64,000 bases of DNA from Primulina eburnea (GCF_022965805.1 NC_133103.1:45588047-45652046), one strand, 5' to 3'. Positions 1 through 12,479 are shown, counted from the stretch's first letter. Notes: a model not told the origin generated them from the letters alone. Numbers and translations: made by a program.

Positions 1-3000
1 AGAGATTGTGCTGAAGCCCAATGACGTGCCTCAATAATGATGTCGATATACTCCTTGTCATCATTCAACAATCCTAATGCATAGCAAGCATCACGAAATT
101 AACGGTATTGAACACTGTTAACAAAGTTATATCATCATGCACGTGGCGTCACATTTTACATTGAGAAGACATCTTAAATAGTACATTTCCCCACAACCAG
201 GAGGAACGTAAAAAAAAATCCAATTGAAAATCTCTATTTTCTGGGAACGAATTCTCGTGTTTCTTGCTTCCAAACAAACTTCATTGGTAATTTAGTATAT
301 GTTAATTCTCTTGCCTCGGGATATTTCTTATTAGCTTCCATCCAAGCAAGATACATGATGTGGTTAATAGTAGGTCTATCGAGAACAGTACTGATTTCAT
401 CTGAATTTGAAAAAATAATATTTTGCTCGTTCGGAAGATGAAAGCTCAGACGCTCGACAGGTGGATTTCTTATTGAAATCAAATCCAAAAATTCTCCACG
501 CAGCCTCACACGGTGAAATATATCTGCAGTCATAGTACGTATTAACTTCATCAACATTTTTCCCTAAACTCATCATCCGAGCTCTTATAAATGAGGTAGC
601 TACACGATCATGTCATTATTTATATACTTTAAAAAATATTTGATAGCTCGAGATTGATTGCACCATTCAACATTCATATGGGCTCCATACCGAATTAACA
701 AATAACGATTATGGGAAACAACAAATCTATTATCAAGATTAACACCATTCTTGATAATTGCTCGCCCATTATCTTTGCGTATATAACTTGGGTATCCATC
801 GTCAATTGATGTCACTTCAACGAATATTTTAGGAAAATGCTTTGTACAACGACCGGTAGACATGCAAGGAGAGTTCTTTCTTGTTTCGCCGCATGGACCG
901 TGCATCATTAGATCATGTAATGCACCATAATAAACATGATCTTTTTTCATCAGGAATTTCAGCAGAAATGATATGATCTATTGCCTCTGCTGCTGGATAT
1001 TGTCTGTTTTACAGAGGAAAAGCAAAATGTGGGCGTGCAGTAATCCTCGCTTTGGAATTCCACCGTGTATATTACTAACAATATGATATTAAGAATTAAT
1101 TATTTACTAAAAATATTAATTTTGTAAAATCCAAAATAGTAGTACCTTATATATAATTACAAAAAAGATATAGATATATATAAATATTATATATATATAT
1201 ATATATAGATATATATAATTTTTTACCTACTTTAACATTTCCAAATATTTTATTCTTTCTGAGATCTTTAATTAAGGCATTCATCTTCATTTTAAAGATT
1301 CTGCAAACAATATCTGGACGGTCTTCAGCCCAAAAACCATCGTGCTCGATAAATCTCACAATTTTTGGCCATTTTGGATTACATGTAAATGTTAAAAAAT
1401 CTGGGTAACCGGCCCATTTACATATAGCCATAACATCTTGATAGTTCTGAATCATATATCTTGCCCCTCCAGTAAAATAAGAAGGCAAGATAATACGTCT
1501 TCCTTGTGTAGATGCATTTGTTTCACCATGCAAAAGCGCATCATGAAGACCTTTGTACATTTCACATCTCAATTGTTTTTTATGCATCCGAATATATGTC
1601 AACCTTGCAGATTCAACCATTGTGTATGCATCGACAATGAATTGTTGAAATAGTCTTGTTGAAAACAAAATACTCGAAGATTCAAAATCTCTATCATGAT
1701 GTCGATAAGCAAAAAAATCTCTTAGACTCACATTTTTCTTCCTCCACACTTGACTTAGATTCTGAAAATGGAATATCTTCTCTATAACCATCCTCACCAT
1801 ATGGAAAAATTATAGGATATTGGAGAGAAAGATACGCAGGGATTCAACTCATTGATACGTGTAAGTTGCCCCGTTTGAGTTTCTACTTAAATATCTTGGT
1901 TGCCCAATGACTCATCGAAATCTCCCACAATTAATGCAGCAACCTCAGAAGCAGATGGAAGATTATAGCTCCTTCCATCCCCATTTCTTCTACCAATCAA
2001 CTTTAATTTCACATCAGATCGTCCTTCTACCATCATTCTTTCTTTGGTCATCCTAAAATATTTGACCAAAACATTGTTTTCATCTAACATTGCCTTCAAA
2101 TCAGAAACTATCTCTAAATGCAGATTATTTGTTTCGTTATTTTGTTGAAAAAATATTTCGATTAAATAAAAATTAATTTCTAAAAAAAAAATAGAAAATA
2201 AGGTATATGCAATATAATAAATAGATTTTAAGATATATCTAACAGCAGAAATCCGATCATGAATTTTTTTCTGTGTCGTAAATATACAGCTGAGCAAACT
2301 TCGAGAATGCACCTTCACATGGAAGTAGGCTTCCGATTAAATGATAATTCTGACCATGAAATTTAAAAATTGGAGGGGAGCCGCCTCGATTTAAACTTGA
2401 ATCTATCTTCCCTCCCATTGAACCATATTCTTCAACTGCAAAAAAAAAAAAAAAAATTAATAAATATTATTGACATAATGCAATAAATATGTTAAAAAAT
2501 GTATTTTAATATTCTAATATTATTATACGTAGAATGAAAATGTAAATTTTAATAATAAAAAAAATATATTTAATTATTAGAACATCTTTACGTATAATTT
2601 AACATTTTTTTAATTAAAGATAAACATTAATAATAATGTTAAAAAAATTCACATTAAATATCTGCATTGACGAACGTACCTCAATTTATGAACAATCCTA
2701 ACATCAGAGATAGGAAAATCATCACCATTTGTTAGATTAATGATCTCTGAGAGATTTGTAGTTGAGCTGCTAGGTATTTCAAAAGAAACATTTCTGACCA
2801 TTCGGTTTTGCTAGATTAACTGCACAAAAAATGATAAATATTATATACAATAATTTATATATTAGAAAAAAATCAAAAAAAGTATTTTATTGAATTAAAA
2901 AAATCATACCATTTGTAATATCACTTAATGGAGATATTGATGTTGGAATCATCATCTTGACTGAACCATGTAAACTAATTGTTGAGATACTCTGGCTCTC

Positions 3001-3010
3001 AAATCCATAT
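1..3010 (-). pseudogene. Helitron Rep/helicase remnant, 5' part
   Basis: Helitron replication initiators join an HUH nuclease (Rep) to a Pif1-type helicase. Reading down the minus strand, blocks include HGQNYHLIGSLLP (about 2370-2310), a coiled region ending near 1887, FQQFIVDAYTMVESARL (about 1670-1610), FLTFTCNPKWP (about 1400-1360), the HUH-type motif LLHAHILLFL (about 1060-1025), MHGPCGETRKNSPCM (about 910-865), the linker NHIMYLAWMEANKKYPEAREL (split here only for length; about 367-308) and ACYALGLLNDDKEYID (about 95-45). The blocks lie in different frames separated by stops, TA-rich insertions and possible introns, so it cannot be translated as it stands. The helicase domain would lie beyond the window start. 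Confidence 0.8.
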
Positions 3011-3789
3011 TTTCTGTTTAAATATTTAAAAATAATGAAACTAATTCTAAAAAATGATAATGATAAGTCACAAGATAAATGTATTCAAACATAACAAAAA
3101 TAGTAATTGGCATTTAATATAATTTATTTAATAGGAATTATTAACAATAACCTACTATACAACACCATAATCAATTTTTGGCCTTGAATTAATTTAATTA
3201 ACAAAATTAGCATTTTGGGTATGTTAAATTTCATACATATATTTAATTCTAAATATATTAATTAAACAATTTTTCCTTTATATTATTTTAGTTTATAGTT
3301 CTTTTGACATATGATTATTTTTTATTTATCTAAATTAATTGGTGAATTTTTTGTATAAGATTAAAGTTGATAAATTGAAGAGAAAATTATGATTTTATAC
3401 TATCATTGTATTAAATATATTAGACCTAAAGATAAATTAAAATTTAAAATCAGTTCATCGAATTTTTTTATTATAATAACATTATATCTATATATAAGTG
3501 TCATTGTATTCAAATAGCCAATTTATTTTCCTCAAATTTTGAAGACAACAAATAATAACAACCCAAAAAAAATAAATATTGAAGTAGCTCAACCCAACTA
3601 AGTAAACCCTTAAATTGAGTCCCATATACACATGGATGTTTCTAGACTTGCACTCATTTTGTCCACACACAATTCACAAAAATAAACGGCTAAAGGGGTG
3701 ACTTTTGGTATCCCATGGTGACTTTTGGTATCCCATTATTTCTTTGTATATTTTCTCTCAAACCAAAATATTATTGGTTCTTTCTTCTT

Positions 3790-4853
3790 AGTTTTTGTTT
3801 TGCACCGAAAATCATGGTTTTGTGTTTTGTTTTTTGTTTTTTTATTCACGAAGAATGTTAACATTTTGATTTTTTGTTTTTGTTTTGGATGTATATTTCA
3901 CTTCATATTCACTTTCTCTATATATCTGGAGAATATTTAACATTCGAATATGAAAATTTAGTCATGAATTATTTTTTTTCAGGATTTTGAGATAATAAAT
4001 CTATTGATGGACATGTAATTTTAGATATAGTTTTTTCATCTTTTTCGATTGTTAATCTTCACGCCGAAATTCATGGCGTGTACAGATGCATACTCGAATT
4101 TTTACCTCAGAAAAAATCTTTACGGGGTCTAATATAGTTTTTGTTTTGCATCGAAAATCATTTTTTGTGTTTATGTTTTTCGGTTTTTTTTGATTCACGA
4201 AGAATGTTTACATTTTGATTTTTTTTTGTTTTGTTTTTGGATGTATATTTCATTCATATTCGCTTTTCTCTATATATTTGGAGAATTTTTAATATTCTAT
4301 TGGGTGCAATAATTGTCCTTGCTTGGTAGAGCGATCGAACCATGGTTCTTGAGCTGATGTGCGGTTTTAAAAGATATGAGTTACATCATTACCACTAGCT
4401 ATAGCTTTTGGTAAAGCGGTAAGCACTTGGTCCTACAATTGGTATCAGAGCCAAGGTCATGTGTTCGATTCCCATTGATTGCAAGGAGTGTAATTATTGG
4501 GAAGGAGATTGTTGGGTGCAATAAATGTTCTTGCTTGGTAAAGCGATCGAACCATGATGCTTGAGCTGATGTGTGGTTTAAAAGATTTGAGTTGCACCAT
4601 TACCACTAGCTATATCTTTTGGTAAAGCGGTAAGCACTCGGTCCTACACATTCGAATATGAAAATTTCAATCATAGTTTTTTTGTTCAGGACTTCGAGAT
4701 AATAGATCTGTTGATGGACATGTAATTTTATATCTAATTTATTTTCATCTTTTTCGAGTGTTTAATCTTCACGCCGAAACTCATGGCGTGAACAGATGCA
4801 TACTCGAATTTTTTACCTCAGAAAAAATCTTTATGGGGTCTAATATAGTTAGA
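3790..4853. repeat. Tandem duplication of a roughly 350-bp unit, second unit interrupted by a TRIM
   Basis: Unit 1 (about 3790-4136) and unit 2 (about 4137-4853) share the same order of landmarks: TTGTTTTGCA(C/T)CGAAAATC, TTCACGAAGAATGTT, TGGATGTATATTTC, TTGATGGACATGTAATTTTA, CATGGCGTG and ACAGATGCATACTCGAAT. Unit 2 is longer only because of the TRIM. Unit 1 therefore preserves the empty target site of that insertion. Confidence 0.85.
4298..4648 (+). mobile_element. TRIM retrotransposon, 351 bp
   Basis: Two near-identical direct repeats of about 140 bp (4298-4437 and 4510-4648) flank a 72-bp interior. The right repeat begins TGTTGGGTGCAAT and both end GGTCCTACA; the left start is mutated to TATTGGG. 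A methionine-type primer binding site TGGTATCAGAGCC lies at 4440-4452, just inside the left LTR, and a purine tract GGGAAGGAGA precedes the right LTR. Flanks TATTC and CATTC form a 5-bp target duplication with one mismatch. There is no coding capacity, so it would depend on another element's proteins. The strand follows the PBS-to-PPT order. Confidence 0.9.
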
Positions 4854-6201
4854 TTTACCATCAATATTTATGAGTAAAGATTTAATGTCTTTTTGGTCTA
4901 ATATAGTTAGATTTACCATCAATATTTATGAGTGAAGATTTAATGTCTTTTTTGTTTTTTTCTTATTATTTTGACTTCTTTGCGTAGGATTATATTATTT
5001 TCGAAATAAGAATTTTCGAATCTTTTAAAAAAAACTTTAAATCCAAAATAGTTATATTAAAAAACTTATTTTATCCGAAATAGGAATGCTTTAAAACATG
5101 TTTTAAGGCATTATTCATCCTTTTTCAAAGAGGATCTAAAGATCTGTTGCACAATTCCAGTGCAATTTTTCCAATAATTTGAATAGACTCTCTATCCCAA
5201 AGTAAGAAAATTGCATTTACAGTACTGTCTACAACTCTAACTTGAATATTAAAACTATAAATTTTTTTTATAGATATTTTAGGTAAATAAATCAGAAAAA
5301 AATCGAATAAAGAAGCAGAGTCCCTTGTACATAAAACATACCTCATATTTCCCGTTGTATCAAATTTGTCGCACTTTTCACGGTAAAATTTATCACCCAC
5401 CACAATCATCTTCTTGGGACATTTTTTACATGACAAATACCACCAACTTCCATAAAATTCAACAGATACAATTCTTGCATAAACCCAAAAACTCCCCATC
5501 TGGAAATAGAAAAATAACTTAAGCAAGTATCAATTGTATATACTGAAATGAACAAAAATTTTGAGTGAAACTCTTATTAATAAAAAGAATATAAAAAATA
5601 TACCTCATTATTTTGCGAAACTTGTTCTATGGTCCTGAAAATGTCCTTCGCATTCGAAAGTTCTTTCATGATATTTGGGGCAGATTTCATTGAAATGGTG
5701 CTAATTGAATTTGTTGGGGTCTTGCAATCAGAATTCATCCCAAAATGGAAATGTTAAAAGAATTCAATAATGACAAAAGATAAATTAAATTATAAACAAA
5801 AAGAAGTAAATTTAAAATACCCGTTTCAAAATTCAAGAAATTCAGCTAAGTTTCCATTTATTATCATTTTGGTAAAAAAATGTACTTTGAACTCGCACTT
5901 CACCCATAAATCGTCTTCCACGACACATTTGAAGAATCACAACAACAGTTCATCACCGACAGTGCCCAAATATGTCATGATTTCATCAACAAAGTTTCCC
6001 CACAAAGTACATAGTAATTTGTTGTTTCTCACAAACAATAAATATATAATTTGAAATGCCAAAAATTAGTTTGCACATAAAATATGAAAATAAGATAAAT
6101 GGTGGTTACTCTAAATCTTCAATGCCAAATCGAGAAGTTTTTGTAGCACGTCCACTAATTTCTTTATTTTGAGGTGAATCTCTTGGTATTATTTTTCCAA
6201 T

Positions 6202-7082
6202 TGTTGGAATTTTGATGCTTAATGAATGAAAATTAAGCAAGTAAATCAATGTGTTTGATTTGGAAAAATTCGAAAAGAAAAACGAAGCTTAATGAACGAA
6301 TATTAAGTTCGATTGTTCTGAATAAAACTCGAAAGAGTTCATCATATGTTGAAAGAACATAAATCGAGTAGTCGGAACGTGTAAGGGACGGAAAAGAAAG
6401 AAAAAAAAAAAGAGGCTCGGTGAACAGTGCCATGCGCGCGGCCACGCGGGCATGCGCGCAGCCGCGCGCGTGCGCCTGCCGAGGCAAGTGGCAGGCGCAC
6501 GGCCACGCGGGCATGCGCGCAGCCGCGCGCGCGCGCCTGCTGAGACAGTGGCAGGCGCGCGGCCGCGCGTGTCTGCGCGCAGCCGCGCGCGCCTGCCGAG
6601 TGCTCTCGGCAGGCGCTGCCGAGCGCTGCCGAGCGCTGCTCGGCAGCTTGCGCACGGACGCGTCCCTTCGAAATTTTTCTGACATTTTTTCATTCCTTTG
6701 GCATTGTTTGATGCTTGTGGTCAGTTACAAGTGCCAAGGGACACCCCTATGATTGAAAGATCATGTCTCTTACATGGAAAACATTAAATGCATGATTATT
6801 TGAAAATCAAAACCACTTTTAACATACAAGCATAAGCATATTCTCCTTCTTCCTTTCTTCTTCAAGAGAGAGTTCATCCATTTCTTTGTGAAAGAACTTG
6901 AATATTTGAGTGCTCATTATTCAAGTGTTGTAGTTGTATCTTGGGAGAAGATTGCCACAAACTCTAGCACATTGTGAGGGCAAATTCTTCTTAAGGAGAA
7001 AGTGTTCAACACTTGCCTCTACAAAGCCATTTTCACTGTTTTCTTCTTGCTTTCCCTCATATTTTGAATACCCCAAACAACA
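6202..7082 (+). repeat. Left LTR of the Copia element (881 bp)
   Basis: Matches 11338-12098 apart from a GC-rich repeat tract and a handful of substitutions (about eight by eye, roughly 1 percent). The tract at about 6428-6650 contains three units of about 60 bp rich in CGCG and GCAGGCG; the right LTR has about one, which explains the 120-bp length difference. The long Ala/Arg-rich open frames on both strands here are composition artefacts. Confidence 0.95.
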
Positions 7083-7130
7083 ATCTTAAGAAGAATTTCG
7101 GATTTTTGATTATTTGCAAGAAGAATCTCA
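7083..7130 (+). other. Copia leader between left LTR and gag
   Basis: A 48-bp leader beginning ATCTTAAGAAGAA. This is where the primer binding site should lie. It does not match the usual plant Copia initiator-methionine PBS, so a different tRNA or a mutated site is possible. Confidence 0.6.
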
Positions 7131-10100
7131 ATGGCATCATCATCTACAACACCACATCCAACTATTGCACAAGGAGAAAAACCAGAAAAATTTTCTAGTG
7201 CAGATTTCAAAAGATGGCAACAAAAGATGCTTTTCTATCTCACAACCTTGAGTTTCTCAAGGTTCTTGAAGGAGGATCCTCCCACCGTTGCTGAAAACGA
7301 GATTGATGCGGAAGGGATGAGTTTAAGCGAATCTTTACAAGTTGCTGCTATGATCGAGAAATTCCCTCCATTGCGGAAGGATTTCAAGAACTATTTGAAG
7401 AATAAAAGAAAGGATATGAGATTGGAGAATCTCATTGTAAGATTGAGGATAGAAGAGGACAGCAAGAGCACCGAAGCCAAGGCAAGTGGAATGGCAGCAA
7501 AGGTGAACCTTGTTGAAACAAGTTTCAAAGGGAAGAAGAGAAAGTTTGAAAAGCAACCACAACAAGGCCAACAACCACCAAACAAGAAGAAGTTCAAAGG
7601 CACTGGCTATAACTGCGGAAAACCAAATCACATGGCTAAGGATTGTAGGAGGCCAAAGAAGGGAAATCCTCAAGCCAACGTAGTTCAAGAAAGGTCGGTA
7701 CCATTTGATTTTTCTCAACTTGACTTGTCTGCAGTTCTTTTAGAAGCAAACTTGGTTGAAAACCCCAACGAGTGGTGGGTTGATACGGGAGCAACTCGAC
7801 ACATATGCTCCAACAAAGGGATGTTCTCCACATACACTCCATCGACCGGGAGAAAACTTTACATGGGGAACTCCGCTACATCTGAGGTGGTGGGCACCGG
7901 CAATGTCGTACTGAAGATGACATCGGGTTTGCAAGTAACCCTTGTTGATGTACTTCATGTACCGGACATAAGAAAGAACCTCGTGTCGGGGTCTCTGTTG
8001 GTCAAACACGGGTTTAGACTAGTATTTGAGTCTAACAAGGTTATATTGACAAAGAATGGTCATTTTATTGGAAAAGGATATCTCGATGAGAACCTTTTCA
8101 AGTTGAATGTAATGGCTTTAAGCCAAAATGTTGTTGAAAGTAATAAAGGAAAAAGTTCTATTTACTTGCTTGAGTGTTCTCATTTATGGCATGTTCGTTT
8201 AGGACACGTAAATTTTAATACCTTGCAACGTTTAATGAAACTTGAATTATTGCCTAAACGCAACGTCGATCCAACACACAAATGCGAGATATGTGTTGAA
8301 GCAAAAATGACCAAAGCGCCTTACCACTCGATTGAAAGATGTACTACTCCTCTAGAACTAATACACACCGATCTTGGTGATTTAAAGTTTGTACAAACTA
8401 GAGGAGGAAAAAGATACTACGTGACATTCATTGATGATAATACAAGGTACTGTTACGTATATCTTTTGAGGTCAAAAGATGAAGCTCTTGAAGCATTCAA
8501 ATGTTATAAGACCGAAGTTGAGAATTAACTAGGCAAACAAATAAAGAGAGTTCGAAGCGATAGAGGGGGCGAATACGGAGCACCGTTTGATGAATTCTGC
8601 ACATCTGTGGGCATAATTCATGAGACCACTGCTCCTTATTCACCACAATCAAATGGAATTGCCAAAAGAAAGAATCGAACTCTGAAAGACATGATGAATG
8701 CTATGTTAATAAGTTCAGGACTGACCCAAAACTTGTGGGGGGAAGCAATACTATCGGCTAATCACATCCTGAACAAGATACCCCACAAGAAAAATGACAA
8801 GTCACCTTATGAATTGTGGAAAGGTCACAAACCTTCCTACAAGTACCTTAAAGTGTGGGGGTGTCTAGCTAAGGTTGAAATACCAAAGCCTAAACAAGAG
8901 CGGATTGGACCAAAGACGGTCGACTGCATATTCATCGGATATGCACATAATAGTAGTGCCTATAGGTTTATAGTGCACAAATCTGAAAATGCAGAAATGA
9001 ATACGAGCATGACAATTGAATCAAGAAATGCAGTATTTTTTGAAAATATATTTACTTGTAAAGAAAGGAAAGAAAATGGTTCTAGCAAGCGAAAACTTGA
9101 GACGGAAAATGAAGGTCAAGTACCTACACATGATCCAACTCTAAATGAAAATGCTATACCATTGGAAAGCTCTTCAAAGGAGCAAGAGCCAAGAAGAAGC
9201 AAAAGGGCTAGGATCTCAAAGTCTTTTGGTCCAGACTTCCATACTTTTATGTTGGAGAATGAACCAAAGAACATACAAGATGCTCTGGCTAGCCCCGACG
9301 CTCCTTATTGGAAAGAATCCATCAACTCATAAATGGATTCCATTTTGCAAAACCATACTTGGGAACTAGTGGATCTTCCACCAGGTACCAAGCCATTGGG
9401 ATGCAAATGGATATTGAAAAAGAAAAAGAGAGTTGATGGAAGTATTGAAAAATACAAAGCCAGGCTTGTGGCCAAAGGATATAGACAAAGAGAAGGTCAT
9501 GATTTCTTCGACACGTATTCACCAGTTTCAAGAATAACATCCATTCGTGTACTCATTGCTATCGCAGCTTTGCATAACCTTGAGATACATCAAATGGATG
9601 TCAAAACGGCATTCTTAAATGGTGAACTTGAAGAAGAAATATATATGGATCAACCTGAAGGCTTTGTTGTTAAAGGACAAGAAAGAAAGGTCTGTCGCTT
9701 AATTAAGTCTCTATACGGACTTAAACAAGCGCCCAAGCAATGGCACGAAAAATTTGACAAAGTGGTATTGTCAAATGGATTTAAGATTAATGAGTGTGAC
9801 AAATGTGTTTACATTAAAGGCACTCGAGAATCTTATGTGATGATATGTCTATATGTGGATGACATGCTAATAATGGGGAATAACCAAGAGTTGATTAAGG
9901 GTACAAAGAAAATGTTGACGAAACATTTTGATATGAAAGATATGGGTATTGCTGATGTAATTCTAGGGATTAAAATCTTTAGAACTCCAGAAGCAATAGT
10001 CCTATCTCAGTCTCATTATGTAGAAACAGTGTTAAAGAAGTTTAACACTTATGACTCTACCCCAGTAAAAACGCCTTTAGACGTGAATGTTCATTTGGCG

Positions 10101-10802
10101 AAGAATAGTGGAGAACCAGTTTTCCAATTGGAATACTCCAAAATTATTGGAAGCCTTATGTACATCACTAACTGTACTAGACCTGACATCGCTTGTGCGG
10201 TTAACAAGTTAAGTCGGTATACAAGTAATCCTAGTAATGCACATTGGAAGGCGTTGACAAGGGTGTTTAGATATTTAAAGCACACCTCAGAATATGGACT
10301 CAGTTACACAAGATATCCTGCAGTACTTGAAGGATACTGTGATGCAAATTGGATTTCTGACACCAATGACTCCAAATCCACTAGTGGCTATGTATTTAGC
10401 ATTGGTGGAGGAGCAGTCTCTCGGAGGTCAACGAAACAAACTTGCATTGCAAGATCTACTATGGAATCAGAGTTCATAGCGCTAGATAAAGCTGCAGAAG
10501 AAGCTGAGTGGCTGCGCAACTTTCTAGAGGACATTCCATGTTGGACAAGTTCAGTGCCAGCAATCATGATACATTGCGACAGTCAGTCGGCAATTGCAAG
10601 GGCACAAAACAGTATGTATAATGGCAAGTCTCGACACATTCGTCGAAGACATAATACTGTGCGACAGTTGATCTCTAATGGAGTTATATCTGTTGATTAT
10701 ATTAAATCAAAGGATAACTTAGCGGATCCGCTTACAAAAGCATTAAATAGAGATCAAATGTACTGTCTGTCAAAAGGAATGGGTTTAAAACCTACCAAAT
10801 AA
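7131..10802 (+). pseudogene. Copia gag-pol polyprotein with two in-frame stops
   Basis: One continuous frame broken only by TAA at 8526-8528 and 9330-9332, then ending TAA at 10800-10802. Gag (codons 1-150) lacks a central block: [15 protein letters not shown] runs straight into [11 protein letters not shown], where the family normally has about 100 more residues. The zinc knuckle near codon 159 reads [14 protein letters not shown], with Gly where the first Cys belongs. Protease motif WWVDTGA is at codons 215-221. The GAG-pre-integrase zinc finger (HLWHVRLGH...CEIC) is present, but the catalytic Glu position of the integrase DDE triad is Lys (8664-8666). RT (YVDDML, about 9857) and RNase H (GYCDANW, TMESEF, HCDSQSA, ADPLTK) look whole. 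It cannot make its own polyprotein. Confidence 0.95.
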
Positions 10803-11337
10803 AGTTTTCATAGTGGCAACCCAACCTTGTAGATTGGAGATCCCAAGATCTTGGTTCAATGGGACAACTAAATTATGAAAACTTGTGGAATCACTCCTCA
10901 TTCCTAAGACGATGAGTGAAGTTGCCTACAAAGGTAGTGACGTTAAGTATTGTACTTTTAATGATTCCGTTGCTTGCAAAAGCGGGGTAAGTAGGATACC
11001 ATTTTACAAGGAGATCACCTATGTACGTGTGAGGACGGGCCGCCTCGATGAAACACGTATGAAGCCAAGATGTGTTCCATGGCCAAAACGGACACAACCG
11101 ATAAAACAAAATGGAAATGGAAGAAAGGTTGTCTTGTGGGTACAGTTGTCTGGTTTTACATGAACCGCCAAGAAGTTCAAGACATCACGTTCACTTCGTG
11201 GCCTAGTAAATCCGATTGTATTCCACTAGGGAAGGTTCAAAGCCAAAAGCCACCTCTCCTGATGAGATAATTTTTCGTATAAACCCTCTCTTATGCATCA
11301 CGAGCATTCATGCATTAATTTCATTCATGTGGGGGAT
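10803..11337 (+). other. Copia 3' untranslated region and polypurine tract
   Basis: 535 bp between the pol stop and the right LTR. It ends with CATGTGGGGGAT, the likely polypurine tract. Short open frames here match no Copia domain. Confidence 0.7.
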
Positions 11338-12098
11338 TGTTGGAATTTTGATGCTTAATGAATGAAAATTAAGCAAGTAAATCAATGTGTTTGATTTGGA
11401 AAAATTCGAAAAGAAAAACGAAGCTTAATGAACGAATATTAAGTTCGATTGTTCTGAATAAAACTCGAAAGAGTTCATCATATGTTGAAAAAACATAAAT
11501 CGAGTAGTCGGAACGTGTAAGGGACGGAAAAGAAAGAAAAAAAAAAGAGAGGCTCGGTGAACAGTGCCATGCGCGCGGCCGCGCGGGCATGCGCGCAGCC
11601 GCGCGCGCGCCTGCCGAGACAGTGGCAGGCGCTGCCGAGTGCTGCCGAGCGCTGCTCGGCAGCGTGCGCACGGACGCGTCCCTTCGAAATTTTTCTGACA
11701 TTTTTTCATTTTTTTGGCATTGTTTGATGCTTGTGGTCAGTTACAAGTGCCAAGGGACACCCCTATGATTGAAAGATCATGTCTCTTACATGGAAAACAT
11801 TAAATGCATGATTATTTGAAAATCAAAACCACTTTTAACATACAAGCATAAGCATATTCTCCTTCTTCCTTTCTTCTTCAAGAGAGAGTTCATCCATTTC
11901 TTTGTGAAAGAACTTGAATATTTGTGTGCTCATTATTCAAGTGTTGTAGTTGTATCTTGGGAGAAGATTGCCACAAACTCTAGCACATTGTGAGGGCAAA
12001 TTCTTCTTAAGGAGAAAGTGTTCAACACTTGCCTCTACAAAGCCATTTTCATTGTTTTCTTCTTGCTTTCCCTCATATTTTGAATACCCCAAACAACA
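11338..12098 (+). repeat. Right LTR of the Copia element (761 bp)
   Basis: Same start (TGTTGGAATTTTGATGC) and end (CCCCAAACAACA) as the left LTR. It is shorter by 120 bp because the GC-rich tract (about 11570-11665) holds about one repeat unit instead of three. Confidence 0.95.
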
Positions 12099-12479
12099 CC
12101 AATGACATCTAGAAATAAATAAATAAAAATTAGAAGTAAACATAAAAATAATAAAAAAAACCTGATAGATCCCTAAGTAAATAAATAAAAAAAATCAGCT
12201 TATCAAAAAGTTCATTCTCATCAATGACATTTGCTTTCTTCAAATCTCTAAAGCTTTTGAATTCAAATATACTTGATGAAAAAGTATCATCAAAAATCTC
12301 GCAGACATTAGTTTTATTCATAAACATGATTTTGTATTTATGTGTTGTTGTCTTGTATTTCGGACGATTATCTGGAACAATTATGTTTTTAATTGCAAAA
12401 AGATGATCTTCTTTCAGAATTGGTTTCATTTTCTATATGAGGCCTTCTTTTATTGTTGCATGAATGCACGAACCCTAAC

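Larger units (their letters stand above)
3011..5124. other. Spacer between the Helitron Rep and RPA remnants
   Basis: AT-rich DNA with poly-T runs. It holds a diverged tandem duplication (3790-4853), a TRIM inside the second unit, and a short direct duplication of about 55 bp beginning TGGTCTAATATAG near 4838 and 4895. The open frames here are low-complexity Phe/Leu/Val strings from T-rich sequence and resemble no protein family. Confidence 0.6.
6202..12098 (+). mobile_element. Full-length Ty1/Copia LTR retrotransposon, TSD CCAAT
   Basis: Begins TGTTGG and ends AACAACA (TG...CA) with a perfect 5-bp duplication CCAAT at 6197-6201 and 12099-12103. LTRs are 6202-7082 and 11338-12098. The order gag, protease, integrase, RT, RNase H identifies Copia. 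A purine tract GTGGGGGAT lies directly before the right LTR. No canonical methionine PBS (TGGTATCAGAGC) follows the left LTR, so the primer is unknown. Removing the element and one CCAAT rejoins an RPA-like exon in frame on the opposite strand, which confirms the borders. Confidence 0.96.

Noticed and set aside
4453..4475. tRNA gene suggested by the GTTCGATTCCC motif
   Set aside because: No acceptor stem or anticodon arm can be formed; it lies in a TRIM interior.
6233..6752. Ala/Arg-rich ORFs in the Copia LTR
   Set aside because: They come from CGCG repeats in a promoter-bearing LTR and appear on both strands.
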